Below, in pieces: positions 51,701 to 63,000 of a stretch of 64,000 bases of DNA (within the stretch, counting starts at the first letter, position 1; each line of letters begins with the position of its first letter). The DNA is from Blepharisma stoltei (Eukaryota > Ciliophora > Heterotrichea > Heterotrichida > Blepharismidae). The translations under genes were made by a program, and so were the position numbers. The notes under the pieces are model-generated. The model was not told the DNA's origin. It was given only the letters and a program-made list of their open reading frames with translations, and ran no database searches. Where the stretch lies: assembly GCA_914767885.1 (NCBI GenBank), contig CAJZBQ010000042.1:1-64000 (forward strand), read 5' to 3'.

Positions 51701-54700
51701 GCTTCAAGGACTTGGAAATACCATTTTTCATTGTATGGCTCGCCAAACAAAATATTGTTCCTTAAGCTGTCATTTTGTAGCCATGATTCCAAAGAGGGAG
51801 AATATGCGATTTTTCTGCTCACTTCAGCATTTCCTGAAAGAAGCTCTAATTCTCCAATTAAGCTGTTCAGAAATGATGATTTTCCACTACCAACTGGCCC
51901 AATCACTGCAATAAACTCCCCTGGTTTTATTTCTAAATTGACATTTTTCAGCAGAATTTTATCCCCATACCCAAATGAGCAATTATCTAGGTTTATTTTA
52001 TCTCCTTTTGGAATTTCTTTTAAATCATTAATATCAAGAAACTTTTGGACTCTTCTGATACTGACAATACAAAGTGTTAAATCAGTAATTAAACAGGGAA
52101 ACTGATGAAGAGACTCCTGAAGAACTATTAAGGTCGTCAAAGTCACAAAAGTTTTTTCTGGAGTCAAAGACTCTCCCATTACTTGTGTAAAATAAACAAA
52201 AACGACTGCAGCTGTAATACAAGGAGTAGCTGAAAATATAAAGGATAGAGCTGCATTTAATAGATGAAACTTTTTTAAGTGGGATAGCTCAGATATCCTG
52301 ATGTTGCGAATGGTATTTTTGAAGAACTTTTCTCATGTGTAGGCTTTAATCATCTTAATATTTGCTATAAGCTGAGATGATGCTTCTAGCCTTTTGTCTT
52401 TAAGAGTCATTATGCTTTCTGAATATTTCTTAATATTTTCTGAAGCCAAATATAGCGCTTTCCCCGGGGATGGCGCGGAATGGCGCCATCCTCGGGAAAG
52501 CCAGGAAGGCATCCACATGGGAACTGGGAGTTCCACGTGTGGATGCCATTTTGACATGTGGAAGTTTGGATCCCACATGTCAAAAATGGCATCCACACGT
52601 GGAACTCCCAGTTCCCGTGTGGATGCTTAGTTGACTTTCCCGAGGATGGCGCCATTCCGCGCCATCCTCGGGAAAGCGCTATAGCCAATTCCTATACATA
52701 AAATCAGAGAGACTATAGCTGAGTATGTAGCCTCTCCTACTTGGAGATGAATAAGATAAATAGATACCATCATTTGGAGAGGGGATGCAATTATTAAGCT
52801 GAGCTTGAAAAATCCTCAACAGATTTTGGCGGTGTCAATTTCTAATATATTGACTCCTAAGCCTTCAGGAAGTTTGGCAGCTTTTAATACTTTGGCATAA
52901 ATCACATTACATAAGGAAAAATTAATTATTAAATCTTCTTTTGTTAGTAGTTATCCAAAGCAAGTGGCAAGCAGGAAAGCGGCAGAGGAATACCCAAATG
53001 CATCCAAGGGCTGGCTTCTACAGTCCCTGGTTGTTAACACGGATGGCATTCTTTTCGGGTTCACGTCTAATACTAACTCGCCACCCAATTTGCCGAGTCT
53101 AACTACTTGGCTAAAACTATAAAATTCTATCACTAAACACCTCAGAGAGCCATACAGGGAAGCAAAAAGAGATTTCTATATATCCTTCACGGAAGCTCTA
53201 GAAGCTCTATTTAGGCCAGGAGACATATTAAGGGCTAGAATGATGACATCGAGAGATTGCGAAATTTCTTGAAGCAGTGAGATCTGATCATCCTCCCTCA
53301 GAGCAGCCAACATATTTTCACCCCAATGGGAACCTCTTTTGTCTGGACTATGCCTTTCTTGCTGCAGGGTTCTCAGACATGGTCACCGACCACAGTCCAT
53401 CTAGGCAGTCCTATATCTTCAGGCTTCGTCCCTATATCCTCTCCCTTCAACTGTTTGTCAACCTTATAGACACTTAAAGAAGGTAAAGGAAAAGAATAGA
53501 CAGGCTCAACAATAAGCGCTATGTAGCAGCCTATCACTCAGTCGCAGACAGGCTCTCTAGCATATCTATTGGGCGACTCTTAACATATATGCTCTATGTC
53601 AGATTGAGAGAGGCCCATAGATCAAACTAAGCTCGACCAATAGCACTTCAGACAAGGCCGAAGGAGCAGCTAAGCTAGCAAATATTTAGCTATTAACTTA
53701 AATTTGCTCAAATATCAAATTCTAGGGTGTCAACTCCTTAATTTACTGTAAACTGGTTCCCTCTTTTAGCCTCTGGTCTGGCGCTGCATTTCCATACATG
53801 ACTTTGGAGCTCACAATTTAGGACAATACATAAGGAATTTTTAACTTTTATTTCAATAACTTTATCATTGAAAATATGTCAGCCTTTTACAGACTGATCT
53901 AATCCGGCAACTACTAAAAAAGCTATTATAATAAAAATCCCTGTCATTATAGGCTTATCATCGCTTTGCAGGTAAGAAATAAGCTAAGTTAAGAGTCTTA
54001 AGGTCTTCCAGGTTTGATGCCTCCGCACGCTTTCAACCTCCTGATCACTGATCTCCAGGAGTAGTAACGATTTTTACGGCCTCGACAGCAGTGGTCTACT
54101 GAGGAACTAGGACCTGCGCTAGTCTCTCTTAAGTCTCGACAGGTTAGAAAGACCACTCTGTGATGTATGTCTTGGGGCTCTATGGAGCTAAAAGTTAGCC
54201 CAAAGCCTCCTCTCGGCCACCTTGAGGAAGTATGGCACCCGGAAAAAAAAGAGCTAAGGCCTCCGGAGCCCGTAAGGAAAAGAAATCGTGACCAAAAGCC
54301 AAGGGATAACAAATAATTTGACTGGAATAGCCAACAACTGACTCCTAAAGCCACCCACCCATACGGCAGCTATACAGCATGCTTAAGGTTAGAATCAAAG
54401 GGCCTGAGACTTAATTTAGGCTATAAAGCATTTTAGCGTCCAAAGGGTGCGTCGTCGGTAAGGACATATTTTTTCACCACCATATTAATTATATAAGAAA
54501 TAAGGACTTTGATAAATAGTGGAGCAGAGAAATTGAAGAGAGAAGACAAATTTCCGATGAACATAGAAAAAAGTAATAGTTTTCAATTAGAAAGAATAAG
54601 GGCTCAAAATAGTTTGTATCTTTCTAGGAAATAAGTCAGGTTTTCTTTTTCAATAGATATGCTATCTGGCAAAGGATAAGCATCGTCTATAGACGCTTCA

Positions 54701-54834
54701 GCCTTTTTACCAATTAATAAGACTGGCTTAACTCAAGTAAAATAGGCTCTAGAGAAAACGCTAGGAGCTTTATGTGGAGTTGAGAAATAAGCATAAGGTA
54801 TGGGTTCAGGCTGATTCAAGGGCTGTAGCTCCAT
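48794..54834 (-). CDS. ABCC-type (MRP) full ABC transporter A, with five or more insertions
   Basis: The start at 54834 opens MELQPLNQPEPIPYAYFS and the ABCC block SRAYFTWVKPVLLIGKKA...YPLP, with TGA for the invariant Trp. Order: TMD1, NBD1 (51139-52050: Walker A GPVGSGKSS, signature LSGGQ, Walker B LLDDPLSSVD), linker, TMD2 (FYDVTPSGRIINRL), NBD2 (Walker A GRTGSGKSS, signature LSAGE, Walker B LFDEATAGID). The Asp in place of Glu after NBD1 Walker B is typical of ABCC. Such pumps export conjugates and drugs across membranes. Insertions split it at 53984-54493, 52919-53826, 52453-52681, about 50030-50570 and 48969-49147. Several Trp are TGA. It is the first of three tandem paralogues. Confidence 0.9.
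48969..49147. mobile_element. ACTCCC-family IES in transporter A
   Basis: TA at 48967-48968 and 49146-49147. On the minus strand it begins CTCCTTAATGAA and ends GGGGATGGGAAGT, the family ends. Deleting 179 bp joins IQNLI to RKKFDSCTILTIAHRLGTV in frame, restoring NBD2. The interior shares GTGATAATTATTATATTGAAAT with other copies. Confidence 0.8.
50030..50570. mobile_element. AT-rich insertion in transporter A, ends unresolved
   Basis: Coding sequence breaks after ASVKFQ and resumes at KKNADLLDINGRLLYS. The 500-bp interval is very AT-rich and contains scrambled ACTCCC-family motifs (GAACGAGCAAAAAGG, GAGCGAGCAAAATATC, ACCCCCACCC). I could not find a clean in-frame direct repeat, so nested insertions or a base error are likely. 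Confidence 0.5.
52453..52681. mobile_element. Palindromic MITE-like IES in transporter A (copy 1)
   Basis: TA at 52451-52452 and 52682-52683 flank TAGCGCTTTCC...GGAAAGCGCTA. Arms of about 105 bp are near-perfect inverted repeats with a tip near 52565. Removal plus one TA gives CIGIGYLASENIKKY in frame. A near-identical copy, in the opposite orientation relative to its left/right asymmetry, interrupts transporter C at 60577-60802. Confidence 0.9.
52919..53826 (-). mobile_element. LINE-like insertion in transporter A with endonuclease fragment
   Basis: An 11-bp repeat TACATAAGGAA (52908-52918 and 53827-53837) flanks 908 bp; removal restores IKVKNSLCNVIYAKVLKAAK in frame. On the plus strand 53273-53477 encodes PTYFHPNGNLFCLDYAFLAA...VTDHSP, resembling the C-terminal part of an APE-type endonuclease of non-LTR retrotransposons (a DYxx...SDH pattern). 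The frame is short and the rest is decayed. Confidence 0.65.
53984..54493 (+). mobile_element. Retroposon-like insertion in transporter A
   Basis: TAAGAAATAAG at 53973-53983 and 54494-54504 flanks 510 bp that begins CTAAGTTAAGAGTCTTAAGG and ends CACCACCATATTAATTAT. Deleting it restores FSAPLFIKVLISYLQSDDKP. The interior is GC-richer than the gene; an open frame (53998-54354 minus) shows no known protein. Confidence 0.8.
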
Positions 54835-55012
54835 TTATTTATAGATTTAATTAAATATATTTTTAAAAATAGATAAAATTGATTCTCCATAGAAATTTCA
54901 TATAAAATCTGAATTCAAGATAATTGGATTTATTAGAATTTTTTCTTAATAAAGATATTACCAATAATATTATTAAATTATGTATAATTATTATCAAATA
55001 ATAAATAAAAGC

Positions 55013-58000
55013 TTAATTAAAGTTATCCTTTAAGCTTTTAAATATAGAGTCTTTTGATAAGAGCACTTTAGGATTTCCAGCTTCTGATACCTTTCCATCT
55101 TGCATCACAATAATTTGATCGCTTTCCATTACTGTCCCTAGTCTGTGTGCAATCGTCAAGATTGTGCATCCTTGGAATTTATTTTTAATTAATTCTTGGA
55201 TTTGATGATCAGTATTTTGGTCAATCCCTGCTGTGGCTTCATCAAATAAAATAATTTTTGTATGAGTCAGCATCGCTCTTCCTAAGCTAATAAGCTGCCT
55301 CTCGCCTGCTGATATGTTTGAGCCGTCTCCTTTTATTTCATAATCTATAGAAAACCTGGTCAAATTTACTTCTTTTAGTGCATTTTCTACTTCACCATTG
55401 CTTTTTAGTTGGCAAGGATCCAAATTATCCTTTAAATCCCCTGAAAACACTAAAGGATCTTGAGGGACAAGAGTGATTGCAGACCTTAACTTATTCAGCC
55501 CAATCATTGCAATATTCACCCCATCAATTAAAATTGACCCTGAGCTGATTTCTACTAGTCTGAGTAAACATAAATAAATAGAAGACTTTCCGCTGCCAGT
55601 TCTGCCAACTAATCCGACCCTTTTTCCAGCTTCAATAGAAAAATTGACCCCTTTTAAAATAATTGGGGTGTTAGATCTATATTTCATTTGGACATTTTTA
55701 AACTCAATTGATGGGAATTGAGGCCAGTTTCCTAGGTTTTTATCCGTGGCTTGCTTATGCGGATTTTCACTTGTGATGCCCATATATACTTTAGCCCTTT
55801 CAACTGAAATCAATTGGTTTTCTAAGTTCGCCCAATCAATAACTAAATAATATATATTAATCGGCAAAGGTACTACATAAGCTAACGAAAGCCCAACAGC
55901 ACCTAAAGAAATATTGTTCCTAAACACTACAATTAAGGCAAACATAAAGCACAGCACACCTGAGCTTAGCAGCCCTAAATTTACAACCAGTCAGCATCTG
56001 CAAGCAGACATTGAATATAATAATCGTGAATTTATGTCAATAAGCCTACAATTTTTTATATGGAAATTTTGAGTCTGTCTAAAAGTCCTTATGATTTTGG
56101 CACCAGACAAGGTTTCTTCAAAATTATTTAAAATCGGAGAATTCGAAATCGCTTCAAGCCTTGTCAGTTCTCTTGCTGCTCCTAAATACAAGTCTTTTAT
56201 CTGTAATGAGTAATATACCCAAAAAGGTAAAATCATAATTAGTATTGGGAAATATATTAAAGCCAGAAACACCATAGATAAAACTTGCCAAATCTGTGCA
56301 ATGATGCTAGCTGTAGCCCTAGGGACCAGTTCATCTATAGAGTTGAGGTCTTTATTAAGCCTATTTAGAATCCTGCCTAATGGTGTTACGTCGTAGAATA
56401 AATTGACAGGGGCTCTAATGAATGATTTTATCTTAGTCTTAAGTTATATATACGTTTTACGTCCACTAGGGTTAGCCTTGTCCAGAGTTGCCACCATATT
56501 TGTCCACGTGCCGGGTATGGACCCCTGGATAGATTCATTTTGATTCGCCAGGGCTGGCAAATACGGCTTCGACGGGCTTCGCTGCTGCCACGCTTTATTC
56601 GGTTCAGCTTCTCCGAGTGTTCTACCTAGGGTCACCTTCCTCGGGTGTGCTGAAGGTAAAGACCTGAACCTCTTGAGTGCACTGAGGAGCAGTTCCTCTG
56701 GTTATCCCCAGAGTTAAACCGCTGTTGCTGTGCAGAAGTTCTCTCTAGGTAAAACCTAACCCCATAAATAAAATTGCTTGAGGGAGAGAAAATTAGCGAA
56801 CCGAATGTCATTTTATTTATGAATTATTTTATCATTTGGTTGTGGATGAATCTTGATGCTCTGTTCCCAACTACTGCCATTGTTAAAACAGCTCTGATAA
56901 AAGCAAAAATAGTGCCACCAACTCTGAATAGTATATATAAAAGTAGATAAGTTTCTGTGCCATCTGGGTCAGTGCTCCATTCTTTTAATATAATATCTGC
57001 TATCATTCTGGTGGCCGCCCAAAGGCCCATTGCTAAAAATGCAATTGAGATCATTAAATATCCTCCTGACTCCCCCCTCTGTGAGCGAACAAAAAAATCT
57101 TTTTTCGCTCACAGAAGGGTTTAATGTTTTTTTTAAAAAAATTTATATAAAAAAAAATATTTTTCGAATTTTAAAAAATCCTAATTTGCAAAAATTGGAA
57201 AGCAAATATTAGTTTAATTTATAAAAATTTATGTTTCAAAACGCAATTTGTTTAAAACTAAACAGAATTAGCTTGAGATTTCATTATACTAATTATCACT
57301 TATATATCAAAATTTTTTATAAAAAAAAAATTCTATTAAAAAGCTTTTGTTCACTCAGAGGAGTGAGTAGCCAAAATAGTCTTTCAAAATTTTTATATTG
57401 ACCTTTCCTGATTCTTTGTCTTCGTCTTCTATAAGTTTTGTATGTGTAGAATGCATTTCTTCGATTTCAGAAGACTTGTGGTCTTCAATGTCTTGGGTTA
57501 TCTGCAAGGAGTCGGGGGATGAATTTTCTATGATCGAGCCATTTTGAAGCACAATGACACGGTCAACTTTATTTAAAATGTTTAGGCGGTGTGTAACTAA
57601 AATCCTCGTTTTTTGAGATAATACATTTAAAAAGCATTTATTCATGATGTGAGTTGCAACAAAAGTATCTACTGAGCTTAAAGGGTCGTCTAATAAATAA
57701 ATGTCTTTGTCTGCATAAACAGCTCTTGCAAGGCAAATTCTTGCTTTTTGGCCTCCACTGAGATTTATCCCTCTTTCCCCAATTTCAGTTAAATCTTTAT
57801 TTGGCAGAGAATTTATGTCTTGGATTAGGCAGCAGGCGTCAACGACTTTTAAATACCAAGCCTCATTGTAAGGCTTTCCAAACAAAATATTGTTTCTTAA
57901 GGAGTCATTTTGCAGCCATGAATCTAAGGACGGGGCATATGCAATACTATCAGTTACCTTTATAACCCCTTCCTTTACCTTAAGTTCCCCCATAATTCCA

Positions 58001-59295
58001 TTTAATAACGATGATTTTCCACTCCCAACAGTTCCGACTACTGCAATAAATTCTCCTTTATTCACCTTCAAGCTAATTCTATTTAAAACACTTTTGTCTC
58101 CATACGCAAGCGTGCATTCTTTTAAATCAACTGTATCTGAGCTTGGCAGTCCTTCTAAATCAGGCAAATCGATTAGTCCTTGCATTCTTCTGCAGCTTAC
58201 AATGCACATCATAACTTCTGACACAAGCCAAGGAATCTCCTGCAGAGAGTCCTGCAGTATCAATAAGGTTGATAAAGTGACAAAAGCAGTTCCAGGATCC
58301 AAAGACTTTTCCATCACTAATGTGTAATACATAAACACTGCAGCTGCAGTTATACTGGGGACTATCCAAAAGAAAAAATATGTAGTTCCTTGCAATATCT
58401 GCAATTTCCTCAAAAGTGACAGTTCCCTCACCCTTGCATCCTCAATTTTCTTTTTAAAAAACTTTTCCCACACATAAGCCTTAATCATTTTTATACTTGC
58501 GAGCATCTGAGTTGTCGCTTCAACGCGTCTGTCCCTTACACTCATAATTCTGCCTGAAAATTTCCCAACAGCTCTCGTAATGACTGTATTTAGGCTTAGG
58601 CAAATAGTTAGTGTTGCTAAAGCTGCATATACCGCATTTCCTACTTGATAATATATCAAATACATTGATAAACCTGCCTGTAAGGGGGTTGATATAAAGA
58701 GGCTTAAATCTTTGAAGCCATCACAAACTTTTTTGACGTCGACTTGCAGAATATTCACTCCTGTGCCTTCAGGAATTCTAGCAACTTTTAGCACTTTGCA
58801 AAAAATGGCATTTGATAGGGAACTTTTTATTTTGATTTCGACTAGCTGATTTGTCCATAAAAACTGGCCTTTTAAAACTTGGGTTGTTAGGGTAACAATT
58901 GTGAAACTTATAGCCAGCAGAATTCCAATTGACAAGAACTTTTCTTGAGTTTGTAAGTAAGAAAGCAAAAATTGAATAAAAAGAGGTGAAGAGAAATCAA
59001 AAAGAGAAACGAGATTCCCAAGCATAATCGCCTTGGATATAAGTTTGATATTAGAAAAAAGCAGTGATTTGTATAATGAATAGCGAGATAAATAAGAAGT
59101 TAAGGTCTCGTTTTGAGACGAGTGTTCGTCTGGTAATGGGTATACATCTTCTGGGGTTAATTTGTTTTTCTTGCCTATTGAAAAAATTTGCTTTGCTCAG
59201 GAGAAAAAAATGATAGAGGATAGGCTGGAAGAAGAAACTAGTGGAAAGTAAGGAGAAGAGCCTTCACCTTGTGTGTTTAATGGTTGAAGCTCCAT
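55013..59295 (-). CDS. ABCC-type (MRP) full ABC transporter B
   Basis: The start at 59295 opens MELQPLNTQGEGSSPYFP, paralogous to transporter A. TMD1 and NBD1 lie at 57370-59100 (Walker A GTVGSGKSS, LSGGQ, LLDDPLSSVD); TMD2 with FYDVTPLGRILNRL; NBD2 (Walker A GRTGSGKSS, signature ISAGE, LFDEATAGID) ends KSLKDNFN. Trp in FFSWAKQIF, KAYVWEKFF (TGG here) and ACRCW vary between TGA and TGG among the three paralogues, showing that both codons mean Trp. Insertions at 56433-56820 and 57067-57366 interrupt TMD2. Substrate unknown; probable organic-anion or xenobiotic exporter. Confidence 0.92.
56433..56820 (+). mobile_element. Retroposon-like insertion in transporter B
   Basis: GAATGATTTTATC (56420-56432) and GAATTATTTTATC (56821-56833) flank 388 bp starting TTAGTCTTAAGTTATATATACG and ending GTCATTTTATTTAT. 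Deleting it restores HNQMIKSFIRAPVNLFYD. The single mismatch in the duplication suggests an older insertion than the perfect ones. Confidence 0.8.
57070..57363. mobile_element. ACTCCC-family IES in transporter B with non-TA boundary
   Basis: TGA at 57067-57069 and 57364-57366 flanks an element starting CTCCCCCCTCTGTGAGCGAAC and ending GTTCACTCAGAGGAG. Deleting 297 bp joins DYFGYS to GGYLMISI in frame. The interior is almost colinear with 21022-21410 (shared CAATTTGTTTAAAA, CAGAATTAGC). Other copies have TA here. Confidence 0.75.
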
Positions 59296-60008
59296 CAGAT
59301 GAGAATAATAGATTATCCATATTTCATGAAGGAGAAAAGTTAGTGATAAATCAAAAGGTCTTGATAACTATAAGAACCGTTCTTAATTTGAAAGACCGAG
59401 CTATTTATATAGATAATTATAGTAAAATTCTATAACTTAATGAACAGCTTTAGAGACGAGAAGCACAGTTTTTAGAGAGTCGTTGTGAGCAGAAGGATGG
59501 CTATATAATTTTTAAAGGTGTTTTAGCTCATTACGGATGGCTTTTTAATATTAAGTTGAAATAAATAAATACATAAATAATTAAGAAATAGGTTTAAAAT
59601 CTTGAGTTTTTAAGAATTTGTTATAAATCGCTTAAAACTTTTGAAGTACATACTTAATAATTTGGTGCATTTTAAGTAGCAATCAAAACTTAGATCGGGC
59701 TAAATATTATAGGTCCTCCTATTAGCATATTTTATTTGCTTTGTTTTTTCTCTTTTTGAGATGCAATTATACCAGTTTCCAACTTGACAGCTTAAGCACC
59801 CACATGCATAACTTATTTTTATTTTATTGAGGCAAAGTTGAGTATTATGCTTAAAGTATTTTAAAACTATTTTTATCAAATTATTAAAAATACAATTTTA
59901 TTCATAAAAAACAAATAGCATAATTTTATTAATTAATTTTTAGACTTATAGAGCATTGCCATGCACGAAATTAAAATAATTATAACTAGACAGGTAAATT
60001 TATTACAA
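59296..60008. other. Intergenic spacer between transporters C and B
   Basis: About 710 bp of AT-rich DNA. No gene supported; an open frame at 59241-59435 is a shadow at the edge of transporter B. It contains the 3' flank of C and the promoter of B. Confidence 0.5.
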
Positions 60009-63000
60009 TTAATTAAAATTATCTCTTAAATTCCTAAACAAAGAATCCCTAGAAAGCAGCTCTTTGGGACTCCCCATTTCAGCTACAATCCCATCTTTCA
60101 TGACCCAAATCACATCATTTTCCATAACAGTCCCTAACCTGTGTGCAATAGTCAGTATCGTGCACCCTTTAAATTTATTTTTAACGACTTCTTGGATTTT
60201 TAAATCATTGTCTTGATCAATCCCAGCAGTCGCTTCGTCAAATAAAATAATTTTTGTATGGGCCAGCATTGCTCTACCTAAGCTTATAAGCTGTCTTTCA
60301 CCAGCTGACAGATTAGACCCGTCTGACTTTATTTCATAATCAATAGAAAACTTTGACAAATTCACTTCCCTTAGCGCCTCTTGTATTTCTTCATGGCTTT
60401 TTATTTTGCAGGGATCCAAGTTATCTCTTAGATCCCCAGAAAATACTAATGGGTCTTGAGGGACAAGGGTTATTGCAGATCTCAGCTTGTGCAGCCCAAT
60501 CATAGCAATATTGACGCCGTCAATAAAAATTGTCCCAGCATGAAGCTCAACTAAGCGTAAAAGGCATAAATAAATATAGCGCTTTCCCGAGGATGGCGCG
60601 GAATGGCGCCATCCTCGGAAAGTCAACTAAGCATCCACACGGGAACTGGGAGTTCCACGTGTGGATGCCATTTTTGACATGTGGGATCCAAACTTCCACA
60701 TGTCAAAATGGCATCCACACGTGGAACTCCCAGTTCCCGTGTGGATGCCTTCCTGGCTTTCCCGAGGATGGCGCCATTCCGCGCCATCCTCGGAAAGCGC
60801 TATAGATGATTTCCCGCTGCCAGTCCTCCCAACTAGTCCTGCTCTTGTCCCAGCTTCAATAAATAGGTTTACTCCTTGCAAAACAAGAGGAGTATTTAGT
60901 CTATATTTCATATAGACTTCTTTAAATTGAATAGACGGCTGACTAGGCCAGTCCTGTAAATTTTTGTCTGATGATATTTCATTAGGATTTTCTGAAATTA
61001 TATCTATGTACTGTTTAGCCCTTTCTACAGCAATAATCTGGTTTTCTAAGTTCGCTCAGTCCCCTACGAGTCTTAAGATGTTGTGAGGCAAAGGCACAAC
61101 ATACGCAAGAGACAGTCCTACAATGTCAATTGGGACATTATACCTAAAAATAATTACAAGTGAAAATAACACCCACAGGACAGTTGAACTTAGCAGCCCT
61201 AAAGTCACTGAAAGCCAGCATTTGCAAGCAGCTTGTGAGTACAATAATCTTGAATTTGAATTAATTAGACGATAATTTTTCTGTTTAAAGTTTTCGTTCT
61301 GCTGAAAAGTCCTGATGATTTTTATTCCTGAAACAGTTTCTGCATAATGATTAAGGATTGGAGAGTTCGAAATAGCCTCAAATCTCCTTAGCTCTCTTGC
61401 CGCACTTAAATATAGCTCTTTTATCTGTAAAGAATAATATACTAAAAAAGGCAGTAATAGGGTAATAATAGGGAAATATATTAAGCCTATAGTCACCATT
61501 GAAGCTACCTGACAGGTTTGAGCTATAACAGCAGCCATTGCGCCTGATATATTTTCATCGATAGAGTTTAGATCCTTATTAAGCCTATTCAAAATCCTGC
61601 CTATTGGTGTTACATCGTAAAAAAGGTTTACTGGAGCTTTAATAAAAGACTCAATCATTTTGTGATGCACAAATTTAGACGCGCTGATTTCCTATAGCTG
61701 CTGATTAAAATATGGCGACGTTCGAATTTTCTGGTCTCCCGACGGATAATTCATCTCTCTCGTATGAGATTTAATATTTCCTGGTGAAATTGTCTCTCAG
61801 CTATGTCAGGGAAGCAAGAGCCGGGTTGTTGTCCCTATCAGACTCTTGACCTTAGGGAATCGAATTTCCCAGAAGGATATCACCTACCCAAGGCGATGGA
61901 TGAATGCCCAGAGCGGTTTTAGAGATAGCTGTGACAGCTGGCTACCTGATAGTGGACGTTAAGCGTAATAGCGAAAATTTGATTTGATTCCTACAACTGC
62001 CATCATTAATAAAGCTCGAATATAAGAAAAAATGTTTCCTCCAACTCTGAACAGTAAATATAAAGGTAAATATTCATCAATTCCGTCAGGGTTTGTGGTC
62101 CAATTTTTTAATATGATGTCTCCTATCATACGAGTTATAGCTCACAGTACCATTGATAAGACTGCAAGAAATGGAAAAAAATAGCCTCCAGAAAATTTAA
62201 AATAGTCAATATATAAATGGCTGTTAATTCGTCCGAGGACTTTTTCTTCTTTTTCGATTAATTTTGATTGCTGAGGTGCTGGCTCTTCTATTTCAACTCT
62301 ACTAGTTTCTTTGATTTCTTCTATTATTTTAATTTTGTCAGGAGAAGAGTCATTTTTAATAGAACCATTTTGAAGTAAAATGACCCGGTCAACTTTATTT
62401 AAAATATTTAGGCGGTGTGTAACTAAAATCCTCGTTTTTTGAGATAATACGTTTAAAAAGCATTTGTTCATGATATATTTTGCAACATAAGTATCTACTG
62501 AGCTTAAAGGGTCGTCTAATAAATAAATGTCTTTGTCTGCATAAACAGCTCTTGCAAGGCAAATTCTTGCTTTTTGGCCTCCACTGAGATTTATCCCTCT
62601 TTCCCCAATTTCAGTTAAATCTTTATTTGGCAGAGAATTTATGTCTTGGATTAGGCAGCAGGCATCAAGCACTTTTAAATACCAAGCCTCATTGTAAGGC
62701 TTTCCAAACAAAATATTATTTTTCAAAGTATCATTCTGTATCCACGAATCTAGTGACGGGGCATATGCAATATTATCAGGGACATTAATAAATCCTTCTT
62801 TTATCTTCAACTCTCCCATAATACTATTCAGCAGTGACGATTTCCCGCTCCCCACTTCTCCAACAACCGCCACAAACTCCCCTTGTTTTACCTCAAGACT
62901 AATATTTTTCAAAATATTTTTGTCCCCATAGGCAAAAGTGCAATTTTTCATCAAAATTTTGTCACCTTTATTCGGTTCGTCTAAATCAGGCAAATCAATC

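Noticed and set aside
52333-52688. Open frames spanning the palindromic element in transporter A
   Set aside because: They are produced by the inverted repeat itself and recur in the copy at 60530-60911; not proteins.
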